From positions 1 to 8,773 of the forward strand of contig CALEOQ010000541.1 of assembly GCA_937910255.1 (NCBI GenBank): a stretch of 8,773 bases of DNA, in the 5' to 3' direction. Both the position numbers and the translations under genes were made by a program. Below, in pieces: positions 6,670-8,773 of this stretch (position 1 is the first letter of the stretch; the number at the start of each line of letters is the position of its first letter). This DNA comes from an uncultured Caulobacteraceae bacterium (GTDB lineage Bacteria; Pseudomonadota; Alphaproteobacteria; Caulobacterales; Caulobacteraceae). The notes under the pieces are model-generated. The model saw only the letters and a program-made list of their open reading frames with translations, was not told the DNA's origin and did no database searches.

Positions 6670-6675
6670 CTCCTT
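6670..6675 (-). promoter_or_regulatory. Shine-Dalgarno AAGGAG of csbD
   Basis: AAGGAG on the minus strand sits 6 nt before ATG at 6663, ideal spacing. It settles the short 60-residue protein against the longer upstream open frame. Confidence 0.85.
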
Positions 6676-6717
6676 CGGTTTCGGGAGGTGCGGGGGCGCC
6701 TCGTCTGTTGCAGAAGG

Positions 6718-6743
6718 AATGCGCGAAGCCGCGCGCTTGTTCC
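6718..6743 (-). promoter_or_regulatory. Candidate EcfG (general stress sigma) promoter of csbD
   Basis: On the minus strand GGAAC (6743-6739) is separated by 17 nt from CATT (6721-6718). Alphaproteobacterial EcfG/SigT promoters have GGAAC, 16-17 nt and CGTT, so the -35 is perfect and the -10 matches three of four bases. Transcription would begin near 6710, leaving a leader of about 45 nt with the Shine-Dalgarno. The fit with a stress gene is good, but the motif is short and could occur by chance. Confidence 0.45.
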
Positions 6744-6751
6744 GCCCGATC

Positions 6752-6785
6752 ACGCCCCTGCGGTTGCGCCGCAGGCGGGGGGCGT
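6752..6785. promoter_or_regulatory. Strong bulged hairpin between csbD and ettA
   Basis: ACGCC (6752-6756) and CCTGCGG (6757-6763) pair with CCGCAGG (6769-6775) and GGCGT (6781-6785), with a 5-nt loop (TTGCG) and a 5-nt one-sided bulge (CGGGG). Twelve base pairs, mostly G-C, would be very stable. No T-run follows, so it is not a terminator. It lies about 56 bp before the ettA start and upstream of the csbD promoter candidate. It could be an ettA leader element or an operator palindrome. A weak TTGCGC (6764)-17 nt-TATTTC (6787) promoter-like pair overlaps it. Confidence 0.45.
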
Positions 6786-6841
6786 CTATTTCCTGCACCA
6801 ATTCCGAAATCGCAGTTTCAAAGGCGGGCGCGGCACCATCC

Positions 6842-8503
6842 ATGGCGCAGCAACATATTTTTCAGATGCAGGGCCTGACCAAGGCCTATCCCGGCAGCAA
6901 GAAGGTGTTCGAGAACATCTGGCTGTCCTTCTATGCCGACGCCAAGATCGGGGTGGTGGGGGTCAACGGCTCGGGTAAGTCCACCCTGCTGAAGATCATG
7001 GCCGGGATCGACAAGGAGTTCACCGGCGAGGCCCGCGCCGCCGACGGCGTGAAGATGGGCTATCTCGAACAGGAGCCGCACCTGGACGAGAAGCTCGACG
7101 TCTGGGGCAATGTCATCTCCTGGTGCGAAGAGAAGAAGATCTTCGACGCCTACAACGCCGTCGCCGCCAAGATGGGCGAGGAATATACCGACGAGCTGAT
7201 GGAGGAGATGACCGCCCTCCAGGAGAAGCTGGACGCCGGCGATCTGTGGGACATCGACTCCCGCATCGAAATGGCCATGGACGCCCTGCGCTGCCCGCCC
7301 AACGACTGGCCGGTGGACAAGCTGTCGGGCGGTGAGAAGCGCCGCGTGGCGCTGGCCCGCCTGCTTTTGTCCAAGCCCGACATGCTGCTGCTGGACGAAC
7401 CCACCAACCACCTGGACGCCGAAAGCGTCGCCTGGCTGCAGCATCACCTGGAAGCCTTCCCCGGCTGCGTCATCCTGGTGACCCACGACCGCTACTTCCT
7501 GGATCAGGTGACCAAGTGGACCCTGGAGCTCGATCGCGGCAAGGGCGTGCCCTACGAGGGCAACTACTCCTCCTGGCTGGAACAGAAGGCCAAGCGCTCG
7601 GCCATCGAGGATCGCGAGAGCGAAAGCCGCAAGCGCACCCTCGAACGCGAGCTGGAATGGGTTCGCTCCTCCCCCAGCGCCCGGCGCACCAAGTCCAAGG
7701 CCCGCCTGGCGGCCTTCGATGAACTGGTCAACGCCTCGGAGCGTGAGAAGCAGTCCTTCGCCCAGATCCAGATCCCGCCCGGTCCCCGGCTGGGCCAGGT
7801 GGTCATCGAGGCCGACAATCTGGAAAAGGCCTATGGGGAGAAGCTGCTCTTCAAGGACCTGACCTTCCGCCTGCCGCCCGGCGGCATTGTCGGGGTGATC
7901 GGCCCCAACGGGGCGGGCAAGTCGACCCTGTTCAAGCTCCTCACCAAGCAGGAAGTCCCCGACGCGGGCGACATTCGCCTCGGCGAGACCGTGCAACTCT
8001 CCTATGTGGATCAGAGCCGCGATGCGCTCGATCCCAACAAGAACGTCTGGGAGGAAATCTCCGGCGGCCTCGACGTGATGAAGGTCGGCGCCCGCGAGAT
8101 CATCAGCCGCGCCTATGTGGGCTCGTTCAACTTCAAGGGCGCAGACCAGCAGAAGAAGGTCGGCCTTCTGTCCGGCGGTGAGCGCAACCGCGTCCACCTG
8201 GCCAAGACGCTGGCCTCCGGCGGCAATGTCATCCTGCTCGATGAGCCCACCAACGACCTGGACGTGGAAACCCTGCAGGCCCTGGAAAGCGCCCTTGAGG
8301 ACTTCCCCGGCTGCGCGGTGGTCATCAGCCACGACCGCTGGTTCCTCGACCGCCTGTGCACCCACATTCTCGCCTTCGAGGGCGACAGCCATGTGGAGTG
8401 GTTCGAGGGCAACTTCGACGCCTACGAGGAAGACAAGAAGCGCCGCCTGGGCACCGACAGCATCATCCCGCACCGGCTGAAGTTCCAGAAGTTCAGTCGA
8501 TAG
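6842..8503 (+). CDS. ettA: Energy-dependent translational throttle protein EttA (ABC-F)
   Basis: A 553-residue protein, close in length to E. coli EttA (555), and similar to it from MAQQHIF to the basic end. EttA binds the ribosomal E site and gates the first steps of elongation according to the ATP/ADP ratio. Domain 1 has Walker A GVNGSGKST (40-48), an arm insertion at about 93-135, signature LSGGE (161-165) and LLLDEPTNHLD (182-192, Glu186). The P-site tRNA interaction motif linker is at about 243-315 (NYSSWLEQK, ELEWVR, KSKARLAAFDEL, IPPGPRLG). Domain 2 has GPNGAGKST (354-362), WEEISGGLDVMK, SRAYVGSFNFKG, LSGGE (443-447) and ILLDEPTNDLD (464-474, Glu468). DEPTNDLD in the second site and RAYVG-FNFKG are EttA hallmarks. 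The frame is open back to 6719, but the family starts at MAQ and upstream residues are non-conserved. There is no strong Shine-Dalgarno; AAAGG at 6820 is too far. It diverges from csbD. Confidence 0.97.
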   Translation: MAQQHIFQMQGLTKAYPGSKKVFENIWLSFYADAKIGVVGVNGSGKSTLLKIMAGIDKEFTGEARAADGVKMGYLEQEPHLDEKLDVWGNVISWCEEKKIFDAYNAVAAKMGEEYTDELMEEMTALQEKLDAGDLWDIDSRIEMAMDALRCPPNDWPVDKLSGGEKRRVALARLLLSKPDMLLLDEPTNHLDAESVAWLQHHLEAFPGCVILVTHDRYFLDQVTKWTLELDRGKGVPYEGNYSSWLEQKAKRSAIEDRESESRKRTLERELEWVRSSPSARRTKSKARLAAFDELVNASEREKQSFAQIQIPPGPRLGQVVIEADNLEKAYGEKLLFKDLTFRLPPGGIVGVIGPNGAGKSTLFKLLTKQEVPDAGDIRLGETVQLSYVDQSRDALDPNKNVWEEISGGLDVMKVGAREIISRAYVGSFNFKGADQQKKVGLLSGGERNRVHLAKTLASGGNVILLDEPTNDLDVETLQALESALEDFPGCAVVISHDRWFLDRLCTHILAFEGDSHVEWFEGNFDAYEEDKKRRLGTDSIIPHRLKFQKFSR

Positions 8504-8553
8504 GACTCATCGCGGTAAATATTCCCCCATTACCACACCCATGGTTGTGCGCT

Positions 8554-8578
8554 GGCCAGGGCCGCGCTAGCCCTGGCC
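8554..8578 (+). promoter_or_regulatory. Perfect 9-bp hairpin after ettA
   Basis: GGCCAGGGC (8554-8562) and GCCCTGGCC (8570-8578) form an uninterrupted stem with a 7-nt loop. No T-tract follows directly. Its right arm overlaps the outer left arm of the next hairpin, so the two structures exclude each other in part. Confidence 0.6.
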
Positions 8579-8611
8579 CCGCCGCGTGGGGCGGCGCAGG
8601 GGGTTATTTTT
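8571..8611 (+). terminator. Probable rho-independent terminator of ettA
   Basis: CGCCGC (8580-8585) pairs with GCGGCG (8591-8596) around a 5-nt loop. CCCTG (8571-8575) can extend the stem with CAGGG (8597-8601) across a left bulge. The T-rich TTATTTTT runs to 8611, where adapter begins. The stem-to-T spacing is acceptable if the outer pairs form. Genomic sequence after the T-run is unknown. Confidence 0.6.
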
Positions 8612-8669
8612 AGATCGGAAGAGCGTCGTGTAGGGAAAGTGTGTAGATCTCGGTGGTCGCCGTATCATT
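8612..8669. other. Untrimmed Illumina universal (P5 / read-1) adapter, reverse complement (artefact)
   Basis: All 58 bases match the reverse complement of the TruSeq universal adapter, from AGATCGGAAGAGCGTCGTGT to CGCCGTATCATT, with one mismatch at 8640. The genomic insert therefore ends at about 8611. Confidence 0.99.
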
Positions 8670-8773
8670 AAAAAAAAAAAAAGACACTAGAGTGACTATT
8701 GTTAATGTAAACACCCACGTGCGACACCACTAACAACATATCTCAACGTCCACACACTAACAACACGTCACAT
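8670..8773. other. Poly-A run and junk base calls beyond the adapter (artefact)
   Basis: Thirteen A's (8670-8682) follow directly after the adapter's terminal base, then 91 bases low in G and with composition quite unlike the insert. This is what a read gives after running off the flow-cell end of a short molecule. No reading frame, repeat or known element is visible in it. Confidence 0.93.

Noticed and set aside
6719..6841. 41-residue N-terminal extension of EttA
   Set aside because: It is Arg-rich and low in complexity, overlaps the hairpin and csbD promoter candidate, and is absent from E. coli EttA, which starts at MAQ.
6664..6843. 60-residue N-terminal extension of the CsbD protein
   Set aside because: A good Shine-Dalgarno and the family N-terminus both place the start at 6663. 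The extension is non-conserved in character.
6818..8473. 551-codon open frame antisense to ettA
   Set aside because: It is the complement of a strongly conserved gene in very GC-rich sequence, where antisense frames stay open by codon bias. Its translation is low-complexity Gly/Ala/Val/Leu/Gln with no motif.
1..8773. Mobile element, CRISPR array, phage or defence system
   Set aside because: No transposase, integrase, terminal inverted repeats, spaced direct repeats, nuclease or toxin-antitoxin pair was seen. All complete genes have chromosomal housekeeping or envelope character.

Overview
This window is a GC-rich bacterial chromosomal insert of about 8.5 kb (positions 78-8611) with untrimmed Illumina library adapters on both ends. 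Bases 14-77 match the P7/index/read-2 primer of a TruSeq-type library, and bases 8612-8669 match the reverse complement of the P5/read-1 universal adapter. Homopolymer and junk base calls lie outside them (1-13 and 8670-8773). None of that terminal sequence is biological, and any protein reaching into it is partly artefact. The high GC, the strong preference for G/C at third codon positions, a possible EcfG-type stress promoter and the gene content suggest an alphaproteobacterium, perhaps of the Caulobacter/Phenylobacterium group. The lineage is an inference, not a demonstrated assignment.

Layout. On the + strand, a 5'-truncated Sel1-repeat protein (78-936) is followed after 8 bp by an exported right-handed parallel beta-helix-like protein (945-2381); the two are probably co-transcribed. 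A minus-strand block converges on them with only 3 bp between the stop codons. Read in its own direction, it holds a polytopic GT-C/GT39-like membrane glycosyltransferase (6311-4557), a small lipoprotein whose start overlaps the preceding stop in an ATGA (4560-3961), and, after 61 bp, an ABC-F ATPase (3899-2385). Upstream of the glycosyltransferase, also on the minus strand, is a 60-residue CsbD-family stress protein (6663-6481) with a clear Shine-Dalgarno sequence and a clear rho-independent terminator. Diverging from it is ettA (6842-8503), complete and very close to the E. coli protein along its length. It is followed by a hairpin-rich 3' region with a probable terminator, where the insert ends.

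How the genes work together. Three loose themes are visible: translation and ribosome state (EttA and a second ABC-F protein), the cell envelope (membrane glycosyltransferase with coupled lipoprotein, exported beta-helix protein, Sel1 protein) and general stress (CsbD). Apart from the overlapping glycosyltransferase-lipoprotein pair, nothing ties them into one system. I found no mobile element, CRISPR array, phage gene, toxin-antitoxin pair or RNA gene. The most certain unusual observation is the adapter contamination. The most interesting biological leads are the coupled glycosyltransferase-lipoprotein pair and the csbD/ettA divergent regulatory region.
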